From positions 1 to 43,912 of IMG/VR virus record IMGVR_UViG_3300009103_000060: a DNA stretch of 43,912 nt. One strand, 5' to 3'. This document shows positions 31,742 to 39,387 of the stretch, one piece after another. The first letter of the stretch is position 1; every line of letters starts with the position of its first letter. Origin of the DNA: a virus. The notes under the pieces were generated by a model that was not told where the DNA came from, made no database searches, and saw nothing but the letters and a program-made list of their open reading frames with translations. The position numbers and the translations under genes were made by a program.

Positions 31742-32350
31742 ATGGCAGATGGTGATTTAGTATATGGTAGCGGTGGTAACCTCGTGTATGGTGCAGGAGG
31801 TAACCTAGTCTATAGTGACCCAGGTGGTGGAGGAACACCTCTACCTGTAGGGTTCTCTTATTATGGTCATAGGAAAAAAGTACCAGGCAGTAACACTGGC
31901 TCATGGTCAGCTACTAGAACTGATATAGAAACTAATGGTGAAGTTGCCCCTGGCCCTACAACATTATCCACATATAGTAGAAATAGTAGCGGTACTAATC
32001 ACATTATTGAACGTCTTGGAATTCAATTTACAGCAGGTTCTTTAACATATGCTGAGATTGATACAACATGTGTTTTTAATGCAGGAGCCCTTGCAGGTGA
32101 CATCACTTGGGCTGTTCGTTATTATCATGGTAGTAATCCCACAGCTTTACAACAAAGGACATCTACTACTCCTATAACAACCTTTATTGATAGCTCCAAT
32201 AATATTGATATTAGTGCAGCTTTAGTCGGTACTTCAGGAACAGTTTATATTGTACTAATAGCACAGGCTGATGTTGATGATTCAGGCTGGCCCTCATGGA
32301 CTAACTTTAAGGAAACTAGAGCACAGATAGATGCTTTAAGAGGGTATTAA
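31742..32350 (+). CDS. Tail-associated beta-rich protein with GGNLVY repeats, 202 aa
   Basis: Opens with tandem motifs (GDLVYGSGGNLVYGAGGNLVY), then a glycine/proline linker (DPGGGGTPLPVGF), then a beta-sandwich-like domain rich in Thr and Ser. It is coupled to the fibre gene (2-nt gap). The N-terminal repeats may be an attachment tag to the fibre or tail, and the C-terminal domain a receptor-binding head. No family recognised. Confidence 0.75.
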   Translation: MADGDLVYGSGGNLVYGAGGNLVYSDPGGGGTPLPVGFSYYGHRKKVPGSNTGSWSATRTDIETNGEVAPGPTTLSTYSRNSSGTNHIIERLGIQFTAGSLTYAEIDTTCVFNAGALAGDITWAVRYYHGSNPTALQQRTSTTPITTFIDSSNNIDISAALVGTSGTVYIVLIAQADVDDSGWPSWTNFKETRAQIDALRGY

Positions 32351-32393
32351 AAATAGTCTTGGGGAAAGATATAAGACTAAAGGGAAAACTAAA

Positions 32394-32591
32394 ATGAAAG
32401 AAACAGATGAAATGGACAATAATGTACAGACAAGTAGTTCGATTCTAACACCTATAATGCAGGCAGGATTTGCAGGATTTAGTGCAATCTTAATCGGAGT
32501 AATAGTATGGCAACAAAGTAAAGTCTTTACTGTCATTGAAAATAATACTCGTGCGTTGTATGAACTGAAAGCAGAGATTGATGGAAAATAA
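32394..32591 (+). CDS. Holin-like protein, 65 aa
   Basis: The size (T7 gp17.5 is 67 aa), the location between tail fibre and small terminase, and a single membrane span (SILTPIMQAGFAGFSAILIG to VIVWQQ) fit a type II-like holin. A polar N terminus and a charged C-terminal helix (NNTRALYELKAEIDGK) follow. It would form lesions in the inner membrane to trigger lysis. It overlaps the small terminase gene. Confidence 0.78.
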   Translation: MKETDEMDNNVQTSSSILTPIMQAGFAGFSAILIGVIVWQQSKVFTVIENNTRALYELKAEIDGK

Positions 32592-32826
32592 AAAGAAACA
32601 TCTTGATAAGATATATAAACTGATGTTTAAGTATCTTACAGATAAACTATCTAGTGAGGATGCTAAGTCAACCGACTTTAAGGCAGCTCATGAGTTCCTC
32701 CTAGATCACGGTTATACATTCGAGATTAATGCTAACGATAAAGAAGATGAGAAGCAGGCGAAAGCTAAAGAGTCCCTTAAGGGCATCTCTGAAGAAGAAA
32801 TATTAAAGTTTGCTCAAGGACAATAA
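32581..32826 (+). CDS. Small terminase subunit, T7 gp18-like, 81 aa
   Basis: I chose the ATG at 32581 over the in-frame TTG at 32578. It is highly charged and helical (MENKKKHLDKIYKLMFKYLT; DFKAAHEFLLDHGYTFEINA), similar to T7 gp18 (89 aa) in size, composition and position directly before the large terminase. It recognises concatemeric DNA and regulates packaging with gp19. Confidence 0.88.
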   Translation: MENKKKHLDKIYKLMFKYLTDKLSSEDAKSTDFKAAHEFLLDHGYTFEINANDKEDEKQAKAKESLKGISEEEILKFAQGQ

Positions 32827-32829
32827 AGT

Positions 32830-34536
32830 ATGGATTATGTATTAGCTCTAAAGAATTCCTTTAGGCTTTTCTTAAAAGCATGTTGGAATCATTTAAGATT
32901 ACCTGACCCGACCCCTAAGCAGTTAGAGATTGCTGACTATTTAGAACGTGGGGTCAAACGAAGAATCATCATGGCTTTTCGAGGTATCGGAAAGTCTTGG
33001 ATTACAGCAGCTTACGTACTTTGGAGACTCTACAAAGATGGAGACTTAAAGATATTAGTTGTGTCAGGGACAAGTAAAAAAGCTGATGCAGCAGTTAACT
33101 TTATTAAAGCAGTTATACGTGAATGGGATTTATTAAAAGATCTGATTCCTAGAAAGGGTCAGAGAGATAAAGCAAACCTATTTGATGTAGGGACATGTAA
33201 ACGTATAGGTCAATCGGCCTCTGTCACTAGTACTTCTATTACAGGTACAATGACAGGTGGTCGTGCTGATGTTATTGTTTTTGATGACATTGAGACTCCT
33301 GAAAATAGTTTTTCAAACGACATGAGGGAAAAGCTTCATGACTCCCAAAGAGAATTTGAGGCATTGTTGAAGCCTGAGCCTCATGCTGAAATTGTTGGAT
33401 TAGGTACACCTCAAACTGAGGAAAGTCTTTACTGGCAATTGAATGGATATGACTATAGAATATGGCCTGCAAGGGTTCCTGAATATAGTAAAGTTGAAGC
33501 TTCTTATAAAGGATTCCTCGCACCAAGTATTAATAAGTTATCTCAAGAGGGCCATGCAGGGTTACCTACAGATACTCGTTTTGATGATAATGAGTTGACT
33601 GAGAAGAGACTTGGATATGGAGCTGCTGGTTTTGCACTTCAGTTTATGCTTGATACAGCTCTGAGTGATGAAGAGAAATATCCTCTTAAGACATCTCAAT
33701 TTAGTGTCATGCCTGAGTTAATACCAGGTAAAGGTTATAGTCCTATTAACTGGACAAACCAAAAGCATCATCAGATGGAGCTTGCAAGTGTAGGCTTTGG
33801 TGGTGATCGTTGGTACTCTCCTTTACAAAATGCTGATGGTTATAAGCTAGTTCCTTGGGAGCGTATGATCATGGCTATTGACCCAAGTGGTCGTGGTAAA
33901 GATGAAACTGCATGGGTTATTGTAGGTGAGCTTTTAGGTAAGTTCTACTTGGTACACTCAGAAGCAAGCTCAGATACAGGCTACGATGAAGCCCTTATAA
34001 CTAAGATGGCTAAGCAAGCTAAAGAATGGCAAGTTAATAAAGTTTATTACGAAGCTAACTTTGGTGATGGCATGTACGGTCAGATCATTACACCTATATT
34101 CAATAAGGTATATCCTGTTACTATTGAAGAGGTTAAGAACTATGGTGCTTCTAAAGAACAACGTATCATAGATACCCTTGAGCCCGTCCTCAGTAGACAC
34201 AAGATGGTCACCTCTGAGGCAGTTATAAAGGCAGATCTTCAGGCAGCTTCTACGAAGAAAGAGAAGTCACTCTTTTATCAGATGACTCACATTACTCGTG
34301 AGAAGGGTGCGTTGAAACATGATGACCGATTAGATGCTTTAGCTATTGCTATGGCTGTGTTCTTAGAGGACATGGATATAGACATGGAAGAGGCTATTGA
34401 AAGGTACAATGAAGAAATGCTTGAGAGATGTGCCGATAGTTTTCGTAGTGAAATAAACCTAAATGTTGACCTCTCAGGTAACATAATGTTAGGTGGTGAT
34501 GACATTTACGAAGATTGGTCAGACTTTGCTTTGTAA
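32830..34536 (+). CDS. Large terminase (packaging ATPase/nuclease), T7 gp19-like, 568 aa
   Basis: Walker A AFRGIGKSW (Lys55) is nearly identical to T7 gp19. Walker B is DVIVFDDIE, with GLGTPQTEESLYW as the coupling motif. The nuclease domain has IMAIDPSGRGKDETAW and the C-terminal DDRLDALAIAMA acidic cluster. Length 568 (T7 586). It cuts concatemers and drives DNA into the procapsid. A candidate phage promoter lies just after its stop codon. Confidence 0.97.
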   Translation: MDYVLALKNSFRLFLKACWNHLRLPDPTPKQLEIADYLERGVKRRIIMAFRGIGKSWITAAYVLWRLYKDGDLKILVVSGTSKKADAAVNFIKAVIREWDLLKDLIPRKGQRDKANLFDVGTCKRIGQSASVTSTSITGTMTGGRADVIVFDDIETPENSFSNDMREKLHDSQREFEALLKPEPHAEIVGLGTPQTEESLYWQLNGYDYRIWPARVPEYSKVEASYKGFLAPSINKLSQEGHAGLPTDTRFDDNELTEKRLGYGAAGFALQFMLDTALSDEEKYPLKTSQFSVMPELIPGKGYSPINWTNQKHHQMELASVGFGGDRWYSPLQNADGYKLVPWERMIMAIDPSGRGKDETAWVIVGELLGKFYLVHSEASSDTGYDEALITKMAKQAKEWQVNKVYYEANFGDGMYGQIITPIFNKVYPVTIEEVKNYGASKEQRIIDTLEPVLSRHKMVTSEAVIKADLQAASTKKEKSLFYQMTHITREKGALKHDDRLDALAIAMAVFLEDMDIDMEEAIERYNEEMLERCADSFRSEINLNVDLSGNIMLGGDDIYEDWSDFAL

Positions 34537-34552
34537 GTTATTGTTAATCAAT

Positions 34553-34640
34553 ATGATGTCTAACAGGCCATCTATGAATAAATTATTTTATGAATAGAAA
34601 AAATAAACATATATATATATAGTATATATTAATAAGTCCC
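34553..34640 (+). promoter_or_regulatory. Candidate phage promoter (copy 5) with AT-rich tract: secondary origin-like element
   Basis: CTAACAGGCCATCTATGAAT at 34560-34579 matches the promoter motif. It is followed by about 60 nt of almost pure A/T, including a TA-alternating run and AGTAT (34610-34627) nearly identical to 2008-2023 at the first origin candidate. T7 has a comparable promoter-origin pair near the right end (phiOR). ATGAATAAA in the initial transcript opens a 7-codon ORF that stops at once. Confidence 0.65.
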
Positions 34641-34656
34641 AAGAAAGGATCCCTAA

Positions 34657-34986
34657 ATGAAAACCTTAAATTTAATTATAGTCTCCCTAATGGCTTTTGT
34701 TGTTAGTAGTTGTCAGACTATTAGAGATGAGAGAGCTAGTCTTAGAGCTGCTCAGATTACTTACTCTTCTTCTATCAGTACTGTTATTACTTTACGTAAG
34801 GCAAATAAGATTGGTAAAGAAGACCTTGATAAGATCAAAGAAGCTAGTAATATAGTTTCAATTAACCTAGGACTGTGGAATAAATATATCCAAGCAGGTA
34901 CCTCTAGGGTTGACCTTAAGGATGTCGTAGAGACTAACCTTAAAGTCATTACTGATTTGTTAGCTAAATTTCAGAAGGAGAAATAA
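34657..34986 (+). CDS. Predicted outer- or inner-membrane lipoprotein, 109 aa
   Basis: The N-terminal signal MKTLNLIIVSLMAFVVSSC ends in a lipobox with Cys19 (VSSC). The mature part is helical and charged (TIRDERASLRAAQITYSSSI; DLDKIKEASNIVSINLGLWN). A phage-encoded lipoprotein downstream of holin and terminase could be an o-spanin-like lysis factor or a superinfection-exclusion lipoprotein. It lacks the proline-rich character of classic Rz1. The function is open; the lipoprotein nature is well supported. Confidence 0.82.
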   Translation: MKTLNLIIVSLMAFVVSSCQTIRDERASLRAAQITYSSSISTVITLRKANKIGKEDLDKIKEASNIVSINLGLWNKYIQAGTSRVDLKDVVETNLKVITDLLAKFQKEK

Positions 34987-34987
34987 G

Positions 34988-35167
34988 ATGGACGTTGGAT
35001 CAGTTATATTAATTTTTAATTTAGTTCGTGAAGCCATTGGTGCTGGTTCTAAACTACATGACCTTATGGAACGTGTAGAGAATGGAGAAGAGATCTCTCT
35101 TGAAGAACTTAGTCTTGGTGATAAAGAACAAAAAGATTTGAATGCTAAGCTACAAAACCTAGATTAG
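34988..35167 (+). CDS. Small protein, 59 aa
   Basis: The start codon lies 1 nt after the lipoprotein stop, with AAGGAG upstream. The sequence is MDVGSVILIFNLVREAIGAG, then an acidic helical tail (LMERVENGEEISLEELSLGD). A short hydrophobic N terminus may contact a membrane. It is likely co-translated with the lipoprotein and could form a pair with it. No family recognised. Confidence 0.65.
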   Translation: MDVGSVILIFNLVREAIGAGSKLHDLMERVENGEEISLEELSLGDKEQKDLNAKLQNLD

Positions 35168-35224
35168 CCATTCTAAGAGCTTTTACCCCTCAGATGGGTT
35201 CCTATATGGAAAACTGTCTGATCG

Positions 35225-35258
35225 CCCTCAGAGGTGCCTTAAAAGGCCTTCTAGAGGG
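35225..35258. repeat. Long imperfect hairpin upstream of the tRNA pair
   Basis: CCCTC (35225-35229) pairs with GAGGG (35254-35258), and inner CCTT pairs with AAGG around a 2-nt loop, with wobble pairs and mismatches between. Followed by TTATTTGAT rather than a clean T run. It could be a weak terminator or the 5' processing site of the downstream tRNA transcript. Confidence 0.5.
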
Positions 35259-35267
35259 TTATTTGAT

Positions 35268-35305
35268 ATTACCTTAGCTCAGTTGGTAGATAACATGGAG
35301 GTAAT
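35268..35305 (+). other. Truncated tRNA-like fragment (acceptor plus D-loop only), 38 nt
   Basis: A perfect 7-bp stem (ATTACCT/AGGTAAT) encloses TAGCTCAGTTGGTAGA, a textbook tRNA D-arm sequence, with no anticodon or T arm. It sits 10 nt before the intact tRNA(CAT). TATTTGAT..TTAC precedes or starts both elements, suggesting duplication of a tRNA 5' half followed by deletion. Confidence 0.6.
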
Positions 35306-35315
35306 ACTATTTGAT

Positions 35316-35389
35316 TACGGAATGATTTCGATTGGTAAGAAGAATGTTTCATATGCATTGGCATGTGGGTTCGAGCCCCACTTCCGTAA
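35316..35389 (+). tRNA. tRNA with anticodon CAT (Met, or Ile2 if the C is modified)
   Basis: Acceptor TACGGAA/TTCCGTA is perfect. The D-arm is TTC GATTGGTAA GAA. Anticodon arm AATGT TTCATAT GCATT has U33, CAT and A37. The variable loop is 5 nt. The T-arm is GTGGG TTCGAGC CCCAC. The discriminator is A and the 3' bases are CTA, so CCA must be added after transcription. The first pair is T1-A72, so it is not a normal initiator (C1-A72 mismatch) and differs from most elongator tRNAs. Lysidine modification, giving isoleucine, is possible. Confidence 0.9.
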
Positions 35390-35438
35390 CTAAGAAAAAT
35401 AACTAAACTAACTTTAACAAAATAACTATGGGAATATT

Positions 35439-36728
35439 ATGCCACAAAAGATAATAGACACAGGAAGAGGCGATCAGAGCTCTCGTAGAGATATGTCTGA
35501 TATAAATGATAACTTCAATGAGCTTTATGCTCGTACTGATTCTAATTTAACTAACATTGTAGTTGTTAGGGAGGCATCCGATCTAGCCTCTATAGATAGT
35601 ACTAAAGAATACTTTATTGACGGTATTGTTGATATGGGTAATGTAAGTATTGAAGTGCCTGCAAGTGGCCTGACTATTAGAGGTTATAGTTTTGATCTCT
35701 CAGGATTGACATCCTCTGAAGATGATTATGAATTATTTACAAGTCCTGTAGGAGGATCGGGTAATTTACTATTAACAGATTTATTTGTACAGACTTCAGG
35801 TAATAACTCTAAAGTGTTTGACTTAGTATCTAACTCAGGTTTTGATGCAGCAGAGTTTAATAGAGTTAACTTCATAGCTTGTACTTCTTTAGGATCTATT
35901 GATAATTATAGACAATACTTAGAGCTAGGAACAGGTCGATTTGGTGGTACCCCTGAATTAGAGTTTATAGGTACTTGGAATGGTGCTCGCATATCAACCT
36001 CTATAGTACGTAATGTAGGTGACCTTACAGCTCTCTTTAAGGCAGGCCTAGGGTTAACCTTTAGTAGTCGATTCTTTACTGATATTAATTGTGACTTACC
36101 TACAGTCGGTGCTTTGTTTGATTTTTCTCCTTCCAATTTCGTAAATGATGAGACCTTAGAAGTTGAGAACGCAATCATATCTAGAGATGGTGTTATTGAC
36201 ACATCTGATACTACAGCACACCCAAACATAAATGAAGATGATGTTAAATGTTTTTGGAATGGTAATGTAGGTATCCCTAATACAGTTAAATATGTTAAAT
36301 CAGATTTAACCTCTGAAATCTTAACTACAATCTCGTCTCAGAACACCTATGTGCCTCTTTTAGGTACCTTTACACTAGACACTGCATCTCACTTTGATAT
36401 GCCCTCTAATGGAGAGTATAGACTTCTTACAGGTAATGGTAAATACCATATCTCAGGGCAAGTTGATGTTGAGGGTAACCGTAATGATGTTGTAGACCTT
36501 CGCATGACAAAATCCTCTGATGGTGGTTCTACATGGCCCACTGAAGTGTTCCATATAAGAAGACAGATAAACAACCTTGCAGGTGGACGTGATATAGCCT
36601 TTGTACCTATTAACGGTATTATAGATCTAAAGAAAGATGATAGGTTACGTTTAGAGATAGCTAATCAAACTAGCACCACTAATGTGACAGCCGAACTTGA
36701 TAGTTATGTCATAATAACTGGTGCTTAA
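35439..36728 (+). CDS. Putative receptor-binding/tail fibre protein, 429 aa
   Basis: The N-terminal block (DTGRGDQSSRRDMSDINDNF-NELY) is a variant of the ...INDNFNELY motif common at the start of phage tail and fibre proteins. The central part is beta rich (LTIRGYSFDLSGLTSSEDDY), compatible with a beta-helix. The C-terminal approximately 120 residues (NGEYRLLTGNGKYHISGQVD to YVIITGA) have the pattern of jelly-roll/C1q-like head domains. It is located after the terminase, an accessory position relative to T7, suggesting a host-range gene. Confidence 0.75.
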   Translation: MPQKIIDTGRGDQSSRRDMSDINDNFNELYARTDSNLTNIVVVREASDLASIDSTKEYFIDGIVDMGNVSIEVPASGLTIRGYSFDLSGLTSSEDDYELFTSPVGGSGNLLLTDLFVQTSGNNSKVFDLVSNSGFDAAEFNRVNFIACTSLGSIDNYRQYLELGTGRFGGTPELEFIGTWNGARISTSIVRNVGDLTALFKAGLGLTFSSRFFTDINCDLPTVGALFDFSPSNFVNDETLEVENAIISRDGVIDTSDTTAHPNINEDDVKCFWNGNVGIPNTVKYVKSDLTSEILTTISSQNTYVPLLGTFTLDTASHFDMPSNGEYRLLTGNGKYHISGQVDVEGNRNDVVDLRMTKSSDGGSTWPTEVFHIRRQINNLAGGRDIAFVPINGIIDLKKDDRLRLEIANQTSTTNVTAELDSYVIITGA

Positions 36729-36764
36729 TAATAAATTAAAAATAGATAAATATGGAAGTAACTT

Positions 36765-38747
36765 ATGAGTTTAATAAGACGATGGTTTGAAGACAGATGG
36801 CCTGCTGCACGATGGAATGCCTACAGATATGCAGATTATATTTGGGGGCCTGTAAGTAGTGGTGGAGGCTTGCTTGGACTATTGTTCCCTTGGAGCGACT
36901 TTGGAGGTGCCCCTTCAGAGCAATCTACAGATATCAATGATTGTCCGTTTACTGAGAGGTGGGAACAGGTATTATCTTCTAGTGCTACTATGAATATTAA
37001 TAGTGGGCAGATGTACTTTGAAACAAATAGGACAGGTTCAACAGGGAATTCACAATTAAATGCTATAACTGATAATCCTGTTCTTGTTGAAGGTGATTTT
37101 AGTTATTCCATAGATTTTAGCAACTTAGTTGGTTTTAATCAATTCTATTATGCTCTACTAAAAGTTAATATCAATGGCTCTGAATATAGTGTCGGTGTAG
37201 GTGACTTGAGAGGTGTAGGATCAACTTATGGTAGATTTTACTATAATGGTTCTGGATTTGTCCAATTAGATATCAATATTCCTACAAGTGGTACTATAAC
37301 AATATCAAGAGTGGGAACAACACTTACAGTTGATGTAGATGGTTACAGTGCCAATATAACAACTACCACAGATGCAAGTACTATACTTCAATTTGGGCTA
37401 GATGCTAGATCGGCCAATTCGGGACAAGTTCAGTCTGTTAATATGGATAACTTTCAAGTAACTGTCAATGGACAACCTCTAGAAACCTCTATGTTCGAAG
37501 CTTCAGACTTCGGTGGTGGTCGTGATATTCAGAAGAGTTCAAGTCTTACTAGTTGGCCTTATACAGCTCGTTGGGAAGATGTTGGCAATGGATTTAATAC
37601 CTCTTCGATTACTGATGGAATCCTTACAGCTTCCTCTGTAGGAGGTACTACAGGTGATCATGGTATTAAGACTGTACTCCCTAAACAGTTGAAGTCAGGA
37701 ACACCTTGGAGAATTGAAGTTGAATTCAATAATCTAGATGTTAATATTGGTTCAGGTACTTCATTCTTAATAGTAAGAGCCCAGGCTACTGGTGGTTCCC
37801 CCTTTGCCTATTCTTCTATTGGTAAAGATACTTCAGAGAATAGTGGTAACGGTAATGTCTCCTATTGGGGCAGCTCAGGTGGTAACCCTAAATACAGTGG
37901 TGCTGTTCCTTCTAGTGGTACTATTATTGTACGCAGTGACGGTTCCAATACTTATGTAAGTGTTACAGGCTTCCCTGAACATGCCTTAGGTGCTGTTATG
38001 AATATTGATGAGATCCTTGTTATGACTACTAAGAACGTAGGAAGTAATAATGCTTCATTTGATATTGTAGGATTTACTGTTGGTGATCCAACTATAGACT
38101 GCCCTTTAAGGGTCCCTGCAATTGAAGCCTCTGACTTCGGTGGAGGTGGAGATACTAATAAGTCTGTTGATTTAGTTAACTTCCCATTTAATAAGAGGTG
38201 GACTAGAACTTCAGATTTCAATTTCCCACAGTCTGAATCTATTGCAAGTGGAGTTTTTACTGTAGTATGTCAGCCTTCAACTTCTGGCTTTCAACGTGTA
38301 TTTTATGAATCTAATATTGCAGACTTTGATAGTGATTTCGAATTTAGTTATGATGTTACTATAAGTGGTATGGAGGCAAACCCTGCTGGACCTACTTGTG
38401 TTTTGGATTTAGTAATAAACGGTACTCCTTACAATGTCGGTTTTACTCGTGGTGCTGGGGTGGGAGGTTTGTCCTACTACAACTCAGGTTTCACTACTTG
38501 GAAGACTCAAACAGAAGGCGGGACATGGACATTTAAGGTATCTAGATTAAACAATGTACTAACTCTATCTATTGAAGGTGATGATACTTACTCTGTCAAT
38601 CTAGGAACAAAGACAGGTAATGTACAAGCCTTAAAAATGACTGTTGCAAATACTGGTGGTGGTAGTGGTACGTATAGTGCTATGACTGCTGATATTAGTA
38701 ATGTTAACCTCATCTCAGATGGTAACAATGTATTAATGGAACTATAA
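36765..38747 (+). CDS. Triple-repeat adhesin-like protein, 660 aa
   Basis: After a 43-residue head (MSLIRRWFEDRWPAARWNAY) the protein consists of three repeats starting at residues 44, 247 and 456 (spacings 203 and 209; the last ends at the C terminus after 205). Each begins SDFGG followed 10-16 residues later by a P-[FY]-x-x-RW motif, and continues as a Thr/Ser/Gly-rich beta domain (FSYSIDFSNL; WRIEVEFNNL; FEFSYDVTIS) typical of lectin-like jelly rolls. It is likely a multivalent carbohydrate-binding virion protein. Similar distant repeats within one gene imply internal duplication followed by divergence. Confidence 0.78.
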   Translation: MSLIRRWFEDRWPAARWNAYRYADYIWGPVSSGGGLLGLLFPWSDFGGAPSEQSTDINDCPFTERWEQVLSSSATMNINSGQMYFETNRTGSTGNSQLNAITDNPVLVEGDFSYSIDFSNLVGFNQFYYALLKVNINGSEYSVGVGDLRGVGSTYGRFYYNGSGFVQLDINIPTSGTITISRVGTTLTVDVDGYSANITTTTDASTILQFGLDARSANSGQVQSVNMDNFQVTVNGQPLETSMFEASDFGGGRDIQKSSSLTSWPYTARWEDVGNGFNTSSITDGILTASSVGGTTGDHGIKTVLPKQLKSGTPWRIEVEFNNLDVNIGSGTSFLIVRAQATGGSPFAYSSIGKDTSENSGNGNVSYWGSSGGNPKYSGAVPSSGTIIVRSDGSNTYVSVTGFPEHALGAVMNIDEILVMTTKNVGSNNASFDIVGFTVGDPTIDCPLRVPAIEASDFGGGGDTNKSVDLVNFPFNKRWTRTSDFNFPQSESIASGVFTVVCQPSTSGFQRVFYESNIADFDSDFEFSYDVTISGMEANPAGPTCVLDLVINGTPYNVGFTRGAGVGGLSYYNSGFTTWKTQTEGGTWTFKVSRLNNVLTLSIEGDDTYSVNLGTKTGNVQALKMTVANTGGGSGTYSAMTADISNVNLISDGNNVLMEL

Positions 38748-38830
38748 AAAATAGTTACCTAAAATATTTTGGGAAAAAATCTGTGACCTATCTAATGGAA
38801 ATGGAAACCCCCGATTCCCCCCATAGGCCC

Positions 38831-38903
38831 CTCTAATGGCTCCTCTCTGGGCTCCTCTAATGGCTCCTCTCAAGGTGATCTCTAATGGCTCCTCTAATGG
38901 CTC
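38831..38903 (+). repeat. Four CTCTAATGGCTC repeats
   Basis: Exact 12-mers start at 38831, 38855, 38880 and 38892, with CTCCTCT-type filler between. They are partly complementary (GGC-CC-TCTA against TAGAGG-GCC) to the repeats at 38979-39042, so the two arrays can pair into a large folded structure. Confidence 0.9.
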
Positions 38904-38978
38904 CTCTCAGTGCTCCTCTTTGGTCAACCTCTTTGGTTGTCTGTAGAATGCGACAGCAGTCTGCATCGAAGGGGTTCC

Positions 38979-39042
38979 TGTAGAGGGTGCCTTGGAGGGT
39001 GCCTGTAGAGGGTGCCTGTAGAGGGTGCCTGTAGAGGGTGCC
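38979..39042 (+). repeat. TGTAGAGGGTGCC tandem repeat
   Basis: Copies at 38979, 39004, 39017 and 39030; the last three are perfect head-to-tail 13-mers. A 12-nt variant (TTGGAGGGTGCC, 38992-39003) lies between the first two. No spacers of unique sequence exist, so this is not a CRISPR array. Confidence 0.93.
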
Positions 39043-39181
39043 TTGAGGGGACTTTTAAGGGTGTAAATGGGCTATCTATTTTTTTGATATTGCATTAAGT
39101 ATACCCTCTTAAGCAACCCTTCAAACCCACCTTCATTAGCCTCACAAACAAAACTTTTTTAATTATTTCTTTAATTAGCAC

Positions 39182-39210
39182 TTGCAATGATTATCCATTG
39201 TCACTATACT
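39182..39210 (+). promoter_or_regulatory. Host sigma-70-type early promoter
   Basis: TTGCAA (39182-39187), a 17-nt spacer and TATACT (39205-39210) form a near-consensus promoter. An A/T-rich stretch upstream (AACTTTTTTAATTATTTC) could act as an UP element. It precedes the first early gene by about 33 nt and should let host RNA polymerase transcribe the whole early operon to the phage RNA polymerase gene. Confidence 0.85.
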
Positions 39211-39243
39211 ATAGACAACAGCAACCAAAACAAAGGAGATATT

Positions 39244-39387
39244 ATGAATAACTTAAGTGAAACAATTAAGAAGCTAGCTGAAGTCAATGAATATATTGAA
39301 TTAACTCAAGGCACTAAGTATTTTATGCCTAGTGCATTATTAGTAAGAAAACGATTAATTAGAACATTAGCGGAAGAGGTGAAGTAA
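39244..39387 (+). CDS. First early protein, 47 aa
   Basis: The ATG at 39244 follows AAAGGAGATATT. It is helical and charged (MNNLSETIKKLAEVNEYIEL), ending in RKRLIRTLAEEVK. First gene after the early promoter, the place where T7 carries small host-takeover or anti-restriction proteins; nothing in the sequence shows which. The stop overlaps the next start. Confidence 0.75.
   Translation: MNNLSETIKKLAEVNEYIELTQGTKYFMPSALLVRKRLIRTLAEEVK

Larger units (their letters stand above)
38748..39181. other. Gene-free repeat and hairpin region: candidate concatemer junction/terminal region
   Basis: No ORF of note. It holds CCTAAAATATTTTGGG near-palindrome (38758-38773), four CTCTAATGGCTC units, a hairpin ATGCGAC/GTC-GCAT (38948-38966), five GAGGGTGCC units, and an AT-rich segment before the early promoter. 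It lies between the last late gene and the first early gene. In T7 the terminal repeat and its flanking short repeat arrays (SRL/SRR) occupy this place, so the virion DNA ends may be here. Confidence 0.6.

Noticed and set aside
32371-32390. AGACTAAAGGGAA, resembling a T3-type promoter core
   Set aside because: It is a single occurrence, unlike the five-copy CTAANAGGCC motif, and also explains a purine-rich ribosome binding region before the holin.
38979-39042. Tandem repeats as a CRISPR array
   Set aside because: Units are 13 nt, head to tail, without unique spacers and without cas genes.
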